Positions 32,754-42,173 of a stretch of DNA of 62,768 nt are shown in pieces. Position numbers and translations under genes: made by a program. The stretch's first letter is position 1. Every line of letters starts with the position of its first letter. Under the pieces are notes generated by a model. It was given only the letters and a program-made list of their open reading frames with translations. It made no database searches and was not told the origin of the DNA. This stretch comes from Halovenus halobia (GTDB taxonomy: Archaea > Halobacteriota > Halobacteria > Halobacteriales > Haloarculaceae), in contig NZ_JBLKOA010000010.1 of the NCBI RefSeq assembly GCF_051414135.1, forward strand, positions 1-62,768. The letters are read 5' to 3'.

Positions 32754-35185
32754 CCGAACACGCGTTCCCAGACCAGAAGCGCCGGCGGCAAGACGATAAT
32801 CGAGCCGAGATAGGAGTAGATAACGCTCACTGACATGAGCACCCCGAACTGGGCGAGCATCGGCGTCACCGACAACACGAGCGCCCCGACCCCGCCCGCG
32901 GTTGTAATCATACTCCCGGTAATTCCGCCGCCAGTCCCTCGGAGTGTGCGGACCAGCGCCGTGTGGGCGTCCCGCCCGGCGTTGTACTCGTCGATAAAGC
33001 GGTGGGTGATGTGCACCGAGTAGTCGATCCCAATCCCAATCGTGATCGAGAGAATCGTCGCTGTCAGGGCGTTGAACGGGATGTCGAGCACCGCCATCGT
33101 CGCCGCCAGCACGGCCACCGTCGAGATGATTGGCACAGTGTTGGCGAGACCGAGCGACGGTCGCCCCTCGAGCAGCCAGTAGATAAGAATCAGGAAGACA
33201 ACTGTGAGTCCGAGCGCAACGCTGAGGCTGACGATGGCTGAAGCGAGCAACAACTCCGTGACTGTCTCGAAGATGATCGTATCGCCAGTTGCGGTGGCGT
33301 CGAGCCAGTGTCGGTCGGCAACCGACCGTGCGTCGGTCGTAATCGCCTGCTGTGAGGCTTCGGCGTCGACGGAGTAGATAACCCGCATTGATTGCAGGTC
33401 CTCGGTGATGTACGTCAGGGCCTCCTCCTCGTACGGCGACGCGAGCAGTTCCTGGTAGATTCGCCTGACGTTCTGGTCCGGGACGCCGTTGCCGGTGAGG
33501 TCGTTGCGTGCAACCAGTGCGGCGAACTCGTCGTTTTCCTCGGCGTACTCGTTTATCACGTCGAGGATGCTCTCGGACTCGGCCCGTCGGCCGTCGGTAA
33601 CAATCGCTGGCGGCGGCTCCTGGCCGGCGCGATAGACAGACTCCAGGACGTGATTTTGATAGATCGGTCCCTCGACGTAGACGGTCACCTCGTTGCTCTC
33701 GCCGCTCTCGAAGTTGTCGCCGAGGAAGGTGACCAGCCCTCGAACCTGGTAGTCGCCCGGCCCCAGCGGCTCCGGAATTACGTCGATGTAGGCGGGAACG
33801 TCTTCGTATGGGAGAAACTCCTCGTCGTCGAACTCGGTGTCGACGCCGGTGCCGACGTAGCCCGCGCCGGCGGTCAGCAGGAGAATAGCGACGAGCATCA
33901 CGACCGGCGCTCGTTTCGCGACGTGAGCGCTGACCGGGAGCAGTCGCCCGAGCGGAGAGTCTTCGTCGCCGAGTGGCTGGGTCCCAAACTCCGGAATCCG
34001 CGTCCCTTCACGGAGTTCGTCGAGATAGAGTTTGGCCGCCGGCAGGAAGATACCAAAGATGAGGAAGGTGAAGATGATACCCAGCGAGGCAACGAAGCCG
34101 AAATCGAAGATCGCGGGCAGGTCGCTGGTCATGTTCGCGCCGAAGCCGATTGCGGTCGTTCCGGTGACGATAAAGAAGGCAACGATGAGCTGTTCGTTCG
34201 CGATGATCATCGACTCGTAGGGGTCCTTGCCCGTGACGCGTTCCTCGCGGTAGCGGTTGACCGCGTGGATACCGAAGTCGATACCCACTGCGAGCAACAG
34301 CGGCGGGACGGCGACCATCATCTGGTTGAACGGGATGCGGGCGTGGCCGACGAAGCCAAAGGTCCAGATGACAGCAAGAAACAGCGAGACCAGCCCGAGC
34401 ACGAGGTCAATCGGGTCACGGTAGGCAAAGAGCAGAAAGAACAGAATGAGGACAATCACCGCCGGGACCATCAGCGACAGCGAATCGATGAGCGCCTGCT
34501 CGAACTCGCTGTCGAAAATTGCCGACCCGAAGACGACGACGTCGCCGCCGACAGTGTCCGCGGTATCTTGCATCTCTGTCTGGATGCGCTCGAGTTCGGC
34601 GCTATCGCCGGTCGGAATCTCGTGTTCCACGATGGCAATCGAGGCCGACGCCGAGGGTGTCTCCTCGTTGAGGTCGTTGCTGAGTGAGCCTTTCACCGAC
34701 GGGTTGCGTTCGAGCAGCGTCCGCGCGGCCGAGCGCACCTCAGCGTCAGTCGCCTGCTCGACGGCCCGAATCTGCTGTTCGCGCGTCTCGGCGTCGGTAT
34801 CCAGGACTGTTGCGACACCCTGGGCCGGTGCTGAGCCTTCTCGCACGCGCAAGGAGGCGTCGTTCTCGACGCGCTGTAACAGTCTGAGCATTCGCAACAC
34901 CCCCTCCCGCGAGAGGACGTTCTCGTTGCGCTGGATCAGCTGCGTTGTTTCTTCGCTCTCTGCGAACGGACGGTCGAATTCCTCGTTGACAGCGTCCAGT
35001 GCCTCCTGCTCGTCGGTGCCCTCGGTGAATCCGCCCTCACCGGGGTCGATCTCGATGTAGGGCAACCCCAGCGCGAACAGTGCCGTCACGACGAAGAACA
35101 CGACGATAATCGTCTTCGGGCGGCCGGTCACCCAGCTATTGATGACATCGAGCACCGGCTGATAGTCGACCCCTCCGTTGGACAT
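32750..35185 (-). CDS. RND-superfamily (MMPL-like) membrane exporter
   Basis: An 811-residue protein in two repeats, each one helix, a large extracellular domain, then five helices: ITGRPKTIIVVFFVVTALFALG begins the first and APVVMLVAILLLTAGAGYVG the second. The RND core GIDFGIHAVNRYRE and its duplicate GIGIDYSVHITHRFIDEYN are present. Substrates in haloarchaea are not known. It starts 3 nt after the repeat-containing surface protein gene, so the two are co-expressed and probably work together. Confidence 0.88.
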   Translation of the reverse strand: MSNGGVDYQPVLDVINSWVTGRPKTIIVVFFVVTALFALGLPYIEIDPGEGGFTEGTDEQEALDAVNEEFDRPFAESEETTQLIQRNENVLSREGVLRMLRLLQRVENDASLRVREGSAPAQGVATVLDTDAETREQQIRAVEQATDAEVRSAARTLLERNPSVKGSLSNDLNEETPSASASIAIVEHEIPTGDSAELERIQTEMQDTADTVGGDVVVFGSAIFDSEFEQALIDSLSLMVPAVIVLILFFLLFAYRDPIDLVLGLVSLFLAVIWTFGFVGHARIPFNQMMVAVPPLLLAVGIDFGIHAVNRYREERVTGKDPYESMIIANEQLIVAFFIVTGTTAIGFGANMTSDLPAIFDFGFVASLGIIFTFLIFGIFLPAAKLYLDELREGTRIPEFGTQPLGDEDSPLGRLLPVSAHVAKRAPVVMLVAILLLTAGAGYVGTGVDTEFDDEEFLPYEDVPAYIDVIPEPLGPGDYQVRGLVTFLGDNFESGESNEVTVYVEGPIYQNHVLESVYRAGQEPPPAIVTDGRRAESESILDVINEYAEENDEFAALVARNDLTGNGVPDQNVRRIYQELLASPYEEEALTYITEDLQSMRVIYSVDAEASQQAITTDARSVADRHWLDATATGDTIIFETVTELLLASAIVSLSVALGLTVVFLILIYWLLEGRPSLGLANTVPIISTVAVLAATMAVLDIPFNALTATILSITIGIGIDYSVHITHRFIDEYNAGRDAHTALVRTLRGTGGGITGSMITTAGGVGALVLSVTPMLAQFGVLMSVSVIYSYLGSIIVLPPALLVWERVFG

Positions 35186-35188
35186 CGG

Positions 35189-38044
35189 CTATCCTCGTAG
35201 TTTTGCCGTGAGCTGTGTGCCCGCTGTGCTGACGGTCTCTCGGAAGTAGTAGCCCACGCCGCCGACGAGGAGTAGTGCGGGCGCGAGCAGCCACACCCAG
35301 AGGCCAACGCCGCCGTCGTCACCTTCCTTCACGTCGACCGGGACATCGTAGGTGCCCGCGAGTTGTGGTTCGCCGCTGTCGTCGTCGTAGCGAACGTCGA
35401 GCGCGATGGGATAGGCCTTCGGGACGGCGTTGTTGCCGACACTCACCTCGAAGACGAACGTTTCCGTTTCGCCGGGGTCGAGGCTGGCAACGAAAGACTC
35501 GTCGTTACCGCTTTCGAGTGGTGTCTCTGGGAATATCTTCGCGCGGACATTCTCGACGGTGTAATCGAGGTTGTTCGTCAGGTCGATCTTGACCTGCTTG
35601 CTCCCGCCGGGGGTGAGCGTCTGCTCGACTGGCCCGACCGAGAAGGCGTCACGTTCGGGCAACACCTCGACAGCGATGTCCTGTGAGCTATCGACGCGCT
35701 CGTCGCCGTCGCTGTTGCGGTAGCGGGTCTCGAACTCGAAGATTCGCGGCCCGGCCGTCGCCTCTGCGCTGATACCAATCCGGAACTCGAAGGCAGCAGT
35801 CTCACCTGGCTCCAGCGTCCCGACCGCGTACTGTGTCTCCCGTGGGAGGACTGTCTCGGAATCAGTCGCAAGCCGAATTGCCGTTCCGTTGACGGTCTCT
35901 GTGCCAGTGTTCGTGACGGTGCCGGTGAGCGTGCCGTCCTCGCCGACCCGGAGCGTGCTACTGTTCCCCTCGATTGCGAAGGTCTGCTCGACTCCTGGCT
36001 CGAAGCCGAACTCTCGGGACTGCGCTGTCACCGCCTCGTCGTCCGAATCGCGGCCGTTGACCGTCGCCGTTAGTGTGTATTCCCGCGGGAGGGCGCTCTC
36101 CGTCGTGCCGACCTGATAGCGAACCGTTTTTGTCTCGCCTGCGGCCCAGTCGCCAACGAATGCCTCGGAGTTCGGTTGGCCCGCATTCTGTGTCTCGAAG
36201 GCAGTATCCTGGAACTCGACGGCTTCGCCCGCACCGCCAGCGCCGAAGACGATTGCACCGTCTGCGGCGGTCACCTGTACGGAGGCGTCTGTAAGATTCA
36301 GCGGCCCCTCGTTGCGGACCACGAGTTCGAGCACGCCGTTGTTGTTGACCGCGATATCGTGGCTCGTGGATTCGATGGCGTAGCGCTGTCGCGGGAGTGG
36401 GGACACGCCGAACGTCTCGGTTCGGGTTGCGAGCGCGCTGTTGTTCTCGTCACGAGCGGTGATGGCTGCCTCGATGGCGTACTCGCTGGTGACCGCGTCG
36501 CCCGACGCACTGACTCGTGTCGAGATGTCCCGAGTCTCACCTGCGGCCCAGTCCCCGACGAAAATCTCGGTGGTCGTCGTACCATCTGCGAAGGTAAGCG
36601 CGGAAGTGCTGGACGTTAGTGTTACCGTCGCGCCGGTGACGTTCTGTGGCCCGCGGTTGCGGAGCGTCACGGTAACGGGGCTGTCGTCGCCGACAACGAG
36701 GTCGTGCGAGACATTCGTGACGGCGTAGCGCTGTTTCGGGTCTGGTGTGAATCCGAACTGCCGCGTGCGCTCGGTGAGTTCCGAGTCGTCCTCGTCGCGG
36801 CCGTCGACGGTCATCTCCAGCGTGTAGTTTCGCTGGACGGCCGCTGACCCAACTGCAACGCGAACCCCGATGTTCTGGGTGGCTCCTGCGTCCCAGTCCC
36901 CGACGAAGGTCGTGGTCGTCGTCGCGCCGCCGCCGGACTCTGGGAAGGTGATTGCCGGGTCGTTGCTCGCGATTGTCACGGAAGCATTCTCGATGTCCTG
37001 TGGCCCGGCGTTTTCGGCCACGACAGTCAGAATACCGTTGTCACCGACCGGAACCTCGTGGGTTGTCTCTCTGACGACGAACTGCTGGCGAGGTTCTGGT
37101 TGCACTGCCGTTCGCAGTGTCTCCGACCCATCGTTGCCGTCGGTGTCGGTGAAGTCGACGGTGATGTCGATTGGATACGGCTCTGTCACGGCGTCCTCGG
37201 CGACGTTTATCTGGTAGACGAGTTCCTTTGTTTCGCCGGCGTCCCACGACGAAACTGCTCGGTCAGAGGCTCCGCCGCCGGACCCGAAACTGATGTCTTG
37301 GTCGGTCGATTCCGCCGTGACAGTGACTTCTTCGGCGCGCTCCCCGCCGGTGTTTGTCACCTCGACGACGTACTCGTCGCTCTCGCCGACCTGCACGTCA
37401 GATTCGGTCGTTGCAATCTCGAAGGCCGGCTCGGGTTCGACATCGACAGTCACGGTGAAATTCTCGGTGACGCTCTCCCGTGACTCCTCGACTGCGACCA
37501 GTTCCCCGTCGCTGTTTTGCTCGTACTCGGTGACGGTGACATTGTTGTACTCCGCCGTCACACCTAGATCGTACTCGCCGGAGGCCGCGTCCTCGTCGAC
37601 GTAGACAGTAAAACCGCTGACAACTGTGTCGCCGCTGTCGATATCTCCCGGTGACTGCTCGCCGGAGCGAACCTCAATTTCGGCTGGCGAGTCAGTGATA
37701 TTCACCTCTGTCGACTCCGCCTGCGTTACCCGCGACCGGACGCCCGGTGGGTGCGTCCCGTTGGTCAGTACCTCGCCGTCGTTCGAGAGCCCGAGATTGA
37801 GCGTCTGTTCGGTCCCGCGCTGTAGCTCTCCGTCCTGGGTCTCGACATCGAGATTGACTTCGCCCTCGACGGGCCCAGCGGTGTTCTGGGCTGCGACGGG
37901 TGTCAGTGCGCCGAGAAACGGGACGAACAACGAACAGACGAGCAGTGCGGTGAGTGCCACCGCACCGACCGACTGCCCGGGGTCGAGTTGTTCCCGTGCT
38001 GTCGACCCCCCTTCCCCACGGGCCGCCGGGCGTGCTCCACTCAT
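35189..38044 (-). CDS. Extracellular Ig-like (CARDB/COG1361) repeat protein, membrane-anchored
   Basis: A 951-residue surface protein. After an N-terminal hydrophobic export helix (ALTALLVCSLFVPFLGALTPVAAQ), it carries about seven Ig-like repeats of roughly 110-130 residues. Each starts like RQRYAIESTSHDIAVNNNGVLELVVRNEGP and ends near VGDWAAGETKTVRY. One C-terminal helix (LWVWLLAPALLLVGGVGYYF) precedes a basic tail. It lies directly upstream of the RND gene, so a role as adaptor or receptor is likely. The ATG at 38044 avoids a 38-residue non-signal-like extension. Confidence 0.82.
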   Translation of the reverse strand: MSGARPAARGEGGSTAREQLDPGQSVGAVALTALLVCSLFVPFLGALTPVAAQNTAGPVEGEVNLDVETQDGELQRGTEQTLNLGLSNDGEVLTNGTHPPGVRSRVTQAESTEVNITDSPAEIEVRSGEQSPGDIDSGDTVVSGFTVYVDEDAASGEYDLGVTAEYNNVTVTEYEQNSDGELVAVEESRESVTENFTVTVDVEPEPAFEIATTESDVQVGESDEYVVEVTNTGGERAEEVTVTAESTDQDISFGSGGGASDRAVSSWDAGETKELVYQINVAEDAVTEPYPIDITVDFTDTDGNDGSETLRTAVQPEPRQQFVVRETTHEVPVGDNGILTVVAENAGPQDIENASVTIASNDPAITFPESGGGATTTTTFVGDWDAGATQNIGVRVAVGSAAVQRNYTLEMTVDGRDEDDSELTERTRQFGFTPDPKQRYAVTNVSHDLVVGDDSPVTVTLRNRGPQNVTGATVTLTSSTSALTFADGTTTTEIFVGDWAAGETRDISTRVSASGDAVTSEYAIEAAITARDENNSALATRTETFGVSPLPRQRYAIESTSHDIAVNNNGVLELVVRNEGPLNLTDASVQVTAADGAIVFGAGGAGEAVEFQDTAFETQNAGQPNSEAFVGDWAAGETKTVRYQVGTTESALPREYTLTATVNGRDSDDEAVTAQSREFGFEPGVEQTFAIEGNSSTLRVGEDGTLTGTVTNTGTETVNGTAIRLATDSETVLPRETQYAVGTLEPGETAAFEFRIGISAEATAGPRIFEFETRYRNSDGDERVDSSQDIAVEVLPERDAFSVGPVEQTLTPGGSKQVKIDLTNNLDYTVENVRAKIFPETPLESGNDESFVASLDPGETETFVFEVSVGNNAVPKAYPIALDVRYDDDSGEPQLAGTYDVPVDVKEGDDGGVGLWVWLLAPALLLVGGVGYYFRETVSTAGTQLTAKLRG

Positions 38045-38139
38045 CGGTGTTGTCGTTAGGATACTACTAACAAGACATAACCATTTCGAAGTTGAGTACT
38101 GGACGGTAGCGTTATGTCGCCACATCGTAACGTCATCAT

Positions 38140-39534
38140 ATGAACGCACAAGTCGCAATCATCGGTGCCTACGGCAGCGCGGGGTCGGCAGTCGCCGACG
38201 AACTTGCCGGCGAGGCCGAACTCCTGTTGTTCGACGACGGTGACCCCGGCGGCGGCCTCTGTATCCTCCAGGGCTGTATGCCCTCGAAAGAGGTTCTCTC
38301 CGCAGGCGCACACCGGTATCAGGCCCGCCACGACGAGCGTCTCGTCGGCGACGTCCCCGACGTCGACCTCGAGGCAGTGGTCCAGCGCAAAGACGACCAC
38401 ACGCTGGGCTGGGCCGAGCACCGCCGCGACGCCGTCGACGGTCTCGCCGACCGCGATGATGTCACGCTGATTCGCGAGACGGCCCAGTTCGTCGACGAGA
38501 CAACACTGCAGGCCGGCGGCGAGATGTACAATCCTGACTACGTCGTCATCGCGACCGGGTCGAACGTGAATATCCCCGATACGCCAGGCATCGAGACGGT
38601 CGAGTACATGACCAGCGCCGACGTGCTCGACACGACGGAGTTCCCCGACAGTGGTATTGTGATGGGATTCGGCTACGTCGGGATGGAGATGGTCCCGTAT
38701 CTCTCCGAGGCCGCGGGGATGGACCTCACTGTTGTCGAACACGACGACCGGCCAATCGACGAGGCTGACGCCGAGTTCGGCGACGCTGCCCTCTCACTGT
38801 ATCGCGAGGCATTCGACGTGACGATTCCGACAAACGCCCACGAGAAAGAACTCGAACCGACCGCAGACGGCGGTGTCCGACTCACGCTGGACACACCCGA
38901 CGGCGAGCAAATCGTCGAGGCCGACCAGCTGTTCTGTTTCACCGGCCGCCGGCCGGCAGTCGACCGCCTCGGCCTCGAACACACGCCAATCGAGCCATAC
39001 GGCGACTGGGTCGAGGACACGATGCAGGCCCGCGACGCCGACTCCGTGTACGTCGTCGGCGACGCGAACGGAAAGGAACCGATTCTCCACGTCGCGAAAG
39101 AACAGGGCATGCAGGCCGCGGCGAACATCCGCGCTGAGATGGCCGGCGGCGAACTCGAATCGTACGAGAATATCCACCACCACGTCATCTTCTCGGGGTT
39201 GGGTGTCTATCCCTTCACCCGCGTCGGGCACTCCGAGCAGAGCGCGCGGGCGGCAGGCCACGATATCGTCGTTGCGAGCCGGCAAGCTAGCGACGACGGT
39301 GTCTTTCAGGCGAAGGATGTCCCTGCTGGACTCGCAAAGTTAGTTGTCGACACTGACGGGACAGTGCTTGGCTATCAGGGGCTGCACTTCCACGCTGACG
39401 CGATGGCCAAGGCTATGCAGATTGTTGTGGAACTGGGGCTGGACGTGCGAGACATTCCGGACCGGGCGTATCATCCGACAACGCCAGAGATACTGGACGG
39501 GCTCATCCGAGAGACGACTGCACAGTTGTCCTGA
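38140..39534 (+). CDS. Pyridine nucleotide-disulfide oxidoreductase (dihydrolipoamide dehydrogenase-like)
   Basis: A 464-residue flavoprotein. The FAD motif is IIGAYGSAG, with Tyr where the second Gly of GxGxxG normally lies. A redox pair CILQGC (C-x4-C) follows in the place of CLNVGC. The NAD-binding motif GFGYVGMEM, the ATG segment VVIATGSNVN and the C-terminal HPTTPE (catalytic His-Glu pair) are present. No lipoyl-enzyme genes adjoin it, so a general NAD(P)H:disulfide reductase role is as likely as dihydrolipoamide dehydrogenase. Confidence 0.82.
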   Translation: MNAQVAIIGAYGSAGSAVADELAGEAELLLFDDGDPGGGLCILQGCMPSKEVLSAGAHRYQARHDERLVGDVPDVDLEAVVQRKDDHTLGWAEHRRDAVDGLADRDDVTLIRETAQFVDETTLQAGGEMYNPDYVVIATGSNVNIPDTPGIETVEYMTSADVLDTTEFPDSGIVMGFGYVGMEMVPYLSEAAGMDLTVVEHDDRPIDEADAEFGDAALSLYREAFDVTIPTNAHEKELEPTADGGVRLTLDTPDGEQIVEADQLFCFTGRRPAVDRLGLEHTPIEPYGDWVEDTMQARDADSVYVVGDANGKEPILHVAKEQGMQAAANIRAEMAGGELESYENIHHHVIFSGLGVYPFTRVGHSEQSARAAGHDIVVASRQASDDGVFQAKDVPAGLAKLVVDTDGTVLGYQGLHFHADAMAKAMQIVVELGLDVRDIPDRAYHPTTPEILDGLIRETTAQLS

Positions 39535-39585
39535 AAGAGGAGGAAAAAGCGTCAGAAAGGGGAAACTGGGAGCGCGAAGCCTGAG

Positions 39586-40134
39586 TTAGGCTTCGACGGC
39601 TTCGGCGGCTTCCTCGGAGACCTGTTCGATCTGGTCCTGCACGTCGTTGGCCTGTTCCTGCAGTTCCTCGAACTGGCCGACGAGCTCTTCGGTGACTTCG
39701 ACGGACTGGTCTTCGAGTTCCTCGTGGGCGTCGAGGACCAGTTCGAGCTGCTCGTCGAGCGTTTCGAGCAGGTCGTCGCTCACGTCGTCGACGTTGTCGA
39801 TACCGTTTTCAAGCTCCTCAGAGACGCTGTCGAAGGCTTCCTCGTGACCGTCGAGGAGATCTTCGTAGCTTCCGTCGATGCTCTCGCGGAGGTCGTCGAC
39901 TGCAACGTCTGCGCCCGGGAGGCCGTCGACGGCGTCGAGGAGGCTGGTGACGGTGTCGCGGTTGAGTTCGACGAGACGTCGCTGGAGCTGCTCCTGACTG
40001 TCGAGACCCGCGATGAGCGAGTCACCGAGCTGCTTCTGGACGTCGAGGCTCTGTTCGATTGCCTGCTGTCCCTGTTCGATCGAGCGGCGCTGGAGTTCGA
40101 AGGTGGTCGTGATTGGACTGGTGTAGTTTGCCAT
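39586..40134 (-). CDS. Phasin-like/granule-associated acidic coiled protein
   Basis: A 182-residue, almost wholly helical acidic protein: TSPITTTFELQRRSIEQGQQAIEQSLDVQKQLG, then long heptad-rich segments (LDEQLELVLDAHEELEDQSVEVTEELV) and an Ala-rich end. This composition and N-terminus match haloarchaeal PHA-granule proteins (PhaP type) as I recall them. Synthase genes are absent from the window, so the assignment is tentative. Phased TACCAT motifs lie in its promoter. Confidence 0.65.
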   Translation of the reverse strand: MANYTSPITTTFELQRRSIEQGQQAIEQSLDVQKQLGDSLIAGLDSQEQLQRRLVELNRDTVTSLLDAVDGLPGADVAVDDLRESIDGSYEDLLDGHEEAFDSVSEELENGIDNVDDVSDDLLETLDEQLELVLDAHEELEDQSVEVTEELVGQFEELQEQANDVQDQIEQVSEEAAEAVEA

Positions 40135-40150
40135 GATGTGTTACCTCTAT

Positions 40151-40216
40151 TACCATATACACCCTCTGATGATATAAAGCTTGCGTTGTTTACCATCAAA
40201 TACCATTTGCTGCCAT
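40151..40216 (-). promoter_or_regulatory. Phased TACCAT motifs in the phasin-like gene promoter
   Basis: TACCAT occurs at 40151, 40191 and 40201, and TGCCAT at 40211. The last three are exactly 10 bp apart and the first lies 40 bp before them, all on one face of the helix. On the minus strand TTTATATC (about 40171-40178) is the TATA box, so the motifs straddle it. Confidence 0.5.
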
Positions 40217-40332
40217 TAAGATACGGAGAACGAGGTTTCACCCTCATAATTCCTGTCTCTGTGCGTGTCTGCGCGGGGGTTCCCTTTGGCCGTATGAGTG
40301 GTTTTTTGGTCACTGCACGCGAGTCTCCGTAT

Positions 40333-41397
40333 ATGCGGGAAGCTCTCGCCGAGTGGCGGCCGGTCATCGATGACGCAATCGAAGAGCTGTTGCCACGACG
40401 GATCGACGACACGTATCTCACTGAGTTTTTCGGCGAGCCGACCTACAAGTACCAGCCTGCGGCGATTCAGGAGGCATTGTCGGACCCAATCTGGCTCCTG
40501 CTCGACCGCGGTGGCAAACGCTGGCGCGCGATCCTCTTTTTGATGATTGTCGAAGCGCTCGGCGAAGAGCCCGAGGAGTATCTCCCCTACGCCTGCATCC
40601 CGGAGATTCTCCACAACGGGACAATCATCGTCGATGACGTCGAGGACGAAGCCCAGATGCGCCGCAGCGGCCCGGCACTGCACCACGAACACGGCACCGA
40701 TATCGCACTGAACGCCGGCAACGCGATGTACTTCATTCCGCTGAAGGTAATCGAGGAATACCGCGACGACCTGACCGACAGTCAGCGACTCGCTATCTAC
40801 GAGATGCTTACTCACGAACTCAACAGAACGCATCTCGGACAGGGGATGGACATCTGCTGGCACAACGAGAAAGAGATCACAGTCGACGAGCAGCAGTACT
40901 ACGAAATGTGTGCCTGCAAGACGGGCTGTCTCGCCCGGATTGTTGCCCGTCTGGCCGCCATCGTCACCGACCAGCCAGATTCGGTCGAACAGCAGTTGGC
41001 TCGCTACGCCGAGGACCTCTCGATTGCGTTCCAGATTGGCGACGACATCCTCGACATCCAGAACACGCTTGACCAGGCCGGCGAATTTGGCAAGGAGTTC
41101 GGCAACGATATCCAAGAAGGCAAGAAGACGCTGATGGCCATTTACACGGCGCAGGAGGCGTCGGCCGACGATGTTACCCGACTTGAAGAGATTCTGTGGG
41201 CCGAGGACAACACCGACGAAGAGATCATGGAAGCCATCGAACTCATGCAGAGTGTCGGGGCAATCGAGTACGCCGATACCCGTGCACGCGAACTCTCTGC
41301 GAGCGCACGGAGCCATCTCGATGACCTTGACCTCGAGGCCGAACCTGAACAACACCTTCGGGACTTTACCACCTTCGTCATCGACCGACAGGAGTGA
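40333..41397 (+). CDS. idsA: Polyprenyl diphosphate synthase (geranylgeranyl/farnesylgeranyl type)
   Basis: Builds the isoprenoid chains of archaeal lipids from IPP and allylic diphosphates. The 354-residue protein has the GKRWR motif (61-65), first Asp-rich motif DDVED (101-105) and second DDILD in FQIGDDILDIQ. The ATG at 40333 follows a TATA-like region and gives the usual N-terminus MREALAEWRPVIDDAIEELL; an open frame continues far upstream antisense to the phasin gene but is not coding. Chain length cannot be set from sequence by eye. Confidence 0.88.
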   Translation: MREALAEWRPVIDDAIEELLPRRIDDTYLTEFFGEPTYKYQPAAIQEALSDPIWLLLDRGGKRWRAILFLMIVEALGEEPEEYLPYACIPEILHNGTIIVDDVEDEAQMRRSGPALHHEHGTDIALNAGNAMYFIPLKVIEEYRDDLTDSQRLAIYEMLTHELNRTHLGQGMDICWHNEKEITVDEQQYYEMCACKTGCLARIVARLAAIVTDQPDSVEQQLARYAEDLSIAFQIGDDILDIQNTLDQAGEFGKEFGNDIQEGKKTLMAIYTAQEASADDVTRLEEILWAEDNTDEEIMEAIELMQSVGAIEYADTRARELSASARSHLDDLDLEAEPEQHLRDFTTFVIDRQE

Positions 41398-41435
41398 CTG
41401 CTCGGCTACCTACGACGGAAAAAACGCGGAACCAA

Positions 41436-41711
41436 TCAGGCAGCTTCGGCCTGTTCGATAGCGGATTCGAGTTCTTCGCGCTGCGTGACGCCGATGAACT
41501 TCTCGACGACTGAGCCGTCCTCACCCTCGATAACGATGGTCGGAATCGACCGGACCTGGTACTCGTTTGCGATATCTTGATTCTCGTCGACATCAATTTT
41601 CTCGACAGAGAGTCGGTCGCCAAGGTCCTCTTGGAGTTCTTCTACAATTGGGTCCTGCGTCTTGCACGGCCCACACCAGTCAGCGTAGAAATCTTTCAGT
41701 GTAACGCTCAT
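41436..41711 (-). CDS. trxA: Thioredoxin
   Basis: A 91-residue thioredoxin with the active site WCGPC (Cys13, Cys16), the buried acid region DVDENQDIANEYQVRSIPT with cis-Pro, and a C-terminal helix ESAIEQAEAA. It is short at the N-terminus, lacking part of the first helix and strand, as in some archaeal thioredoxins. The ATG at 41711 gives the family start. It converges on idsA with a 38-nt gap. Confidence 0.9.
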   Translation of the reverse strand: MSVTLKDFYADWCGPCKTQDPIVEELQEDLGDRLSVEKIDVDENQDIANEYQVRSIPTIVIEGEDGSVVEKFIGVTQREELESAIEQAEAA

Positions 41712-41846
41712 GGATTCGATTCTAGGTAGCCTGCCGATTTTGATAAGGGTTTTCGTCGTGTGTGCGAGCAGTACCAGACTGGCTGTGCACCGTCGGTGTT
41801 TCTCACCCCGAAACGGGACCACAACTGGGATACTACTGTGTCTGGA

Positions 41847-42173
41847 ATGACTGGTATGGCCGGCCTCGACGGATTGCTGCTCGACCTCCACGGCGCAGTC
41901 TATATTGGAGCGCTCTGTCTCGTGCTCGGTATCTGTATGGCCGCGTTCAAGTGGACGTTCCTCATTGCAGGCTACGACGACTCCTCGATTCCAGACAGGG
42001 TGGCGGGTCGGATGGTCGGTGTCTTTCTGATTCTGGTCGGGCTCGTGACCGCCGGCTATGGCGTTGCGCTCACACAGTACAGCCCGCCAGAGTGGATTGG
42101 GTTGGTGATTGCTGTCGCCGTTATCGCCGGGACAGGCCAACTCATCTACCGGCTCAACACCTACGAGCGTTAG
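41847..42173 (+). CDS. Small membrane protein, function unknown
   Basis: A 108-residue protein with three hydrophobic helices (AVYIGALCLVLGICMAAFKWTFLIAG, MVGVFLILVGLVTAGYGVAL, WIGLVIAVAVIAGTGQLIYRL). There is no recognisable functional motif. The ATG at 41847 or 41856 begins it; a GTG at 41838 is also possible. Its stop overlaps the convergent Lrp stop by TTAG. Confidence 0.65.
   Translation: MTGMAGLDGLLLDLHGAVYIGALCLVLGICMAAFKWTFLIAGYDDSSIPDRVAGRMVGVFLILVGLVTAGYGVALTQYSPPEWIGLVIAVAVIAGTGQLIYRLNTYER

Noticed and set aside
33392..34687. A 431-codon plus-strand frame opposite the RND exporter.
   Set aside because: It is a mirror of the GC-rich codons of the RND gene; the product has no hydrophobic or domain pattern and the opposite strand is unmistakable.
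39724..40332. A 200-residue N-terminal extension in frame with the prenyl synthase.
   Set aside because: It is antisense to the phasin-like gene and its promoter; the synthase family starts at 40333.
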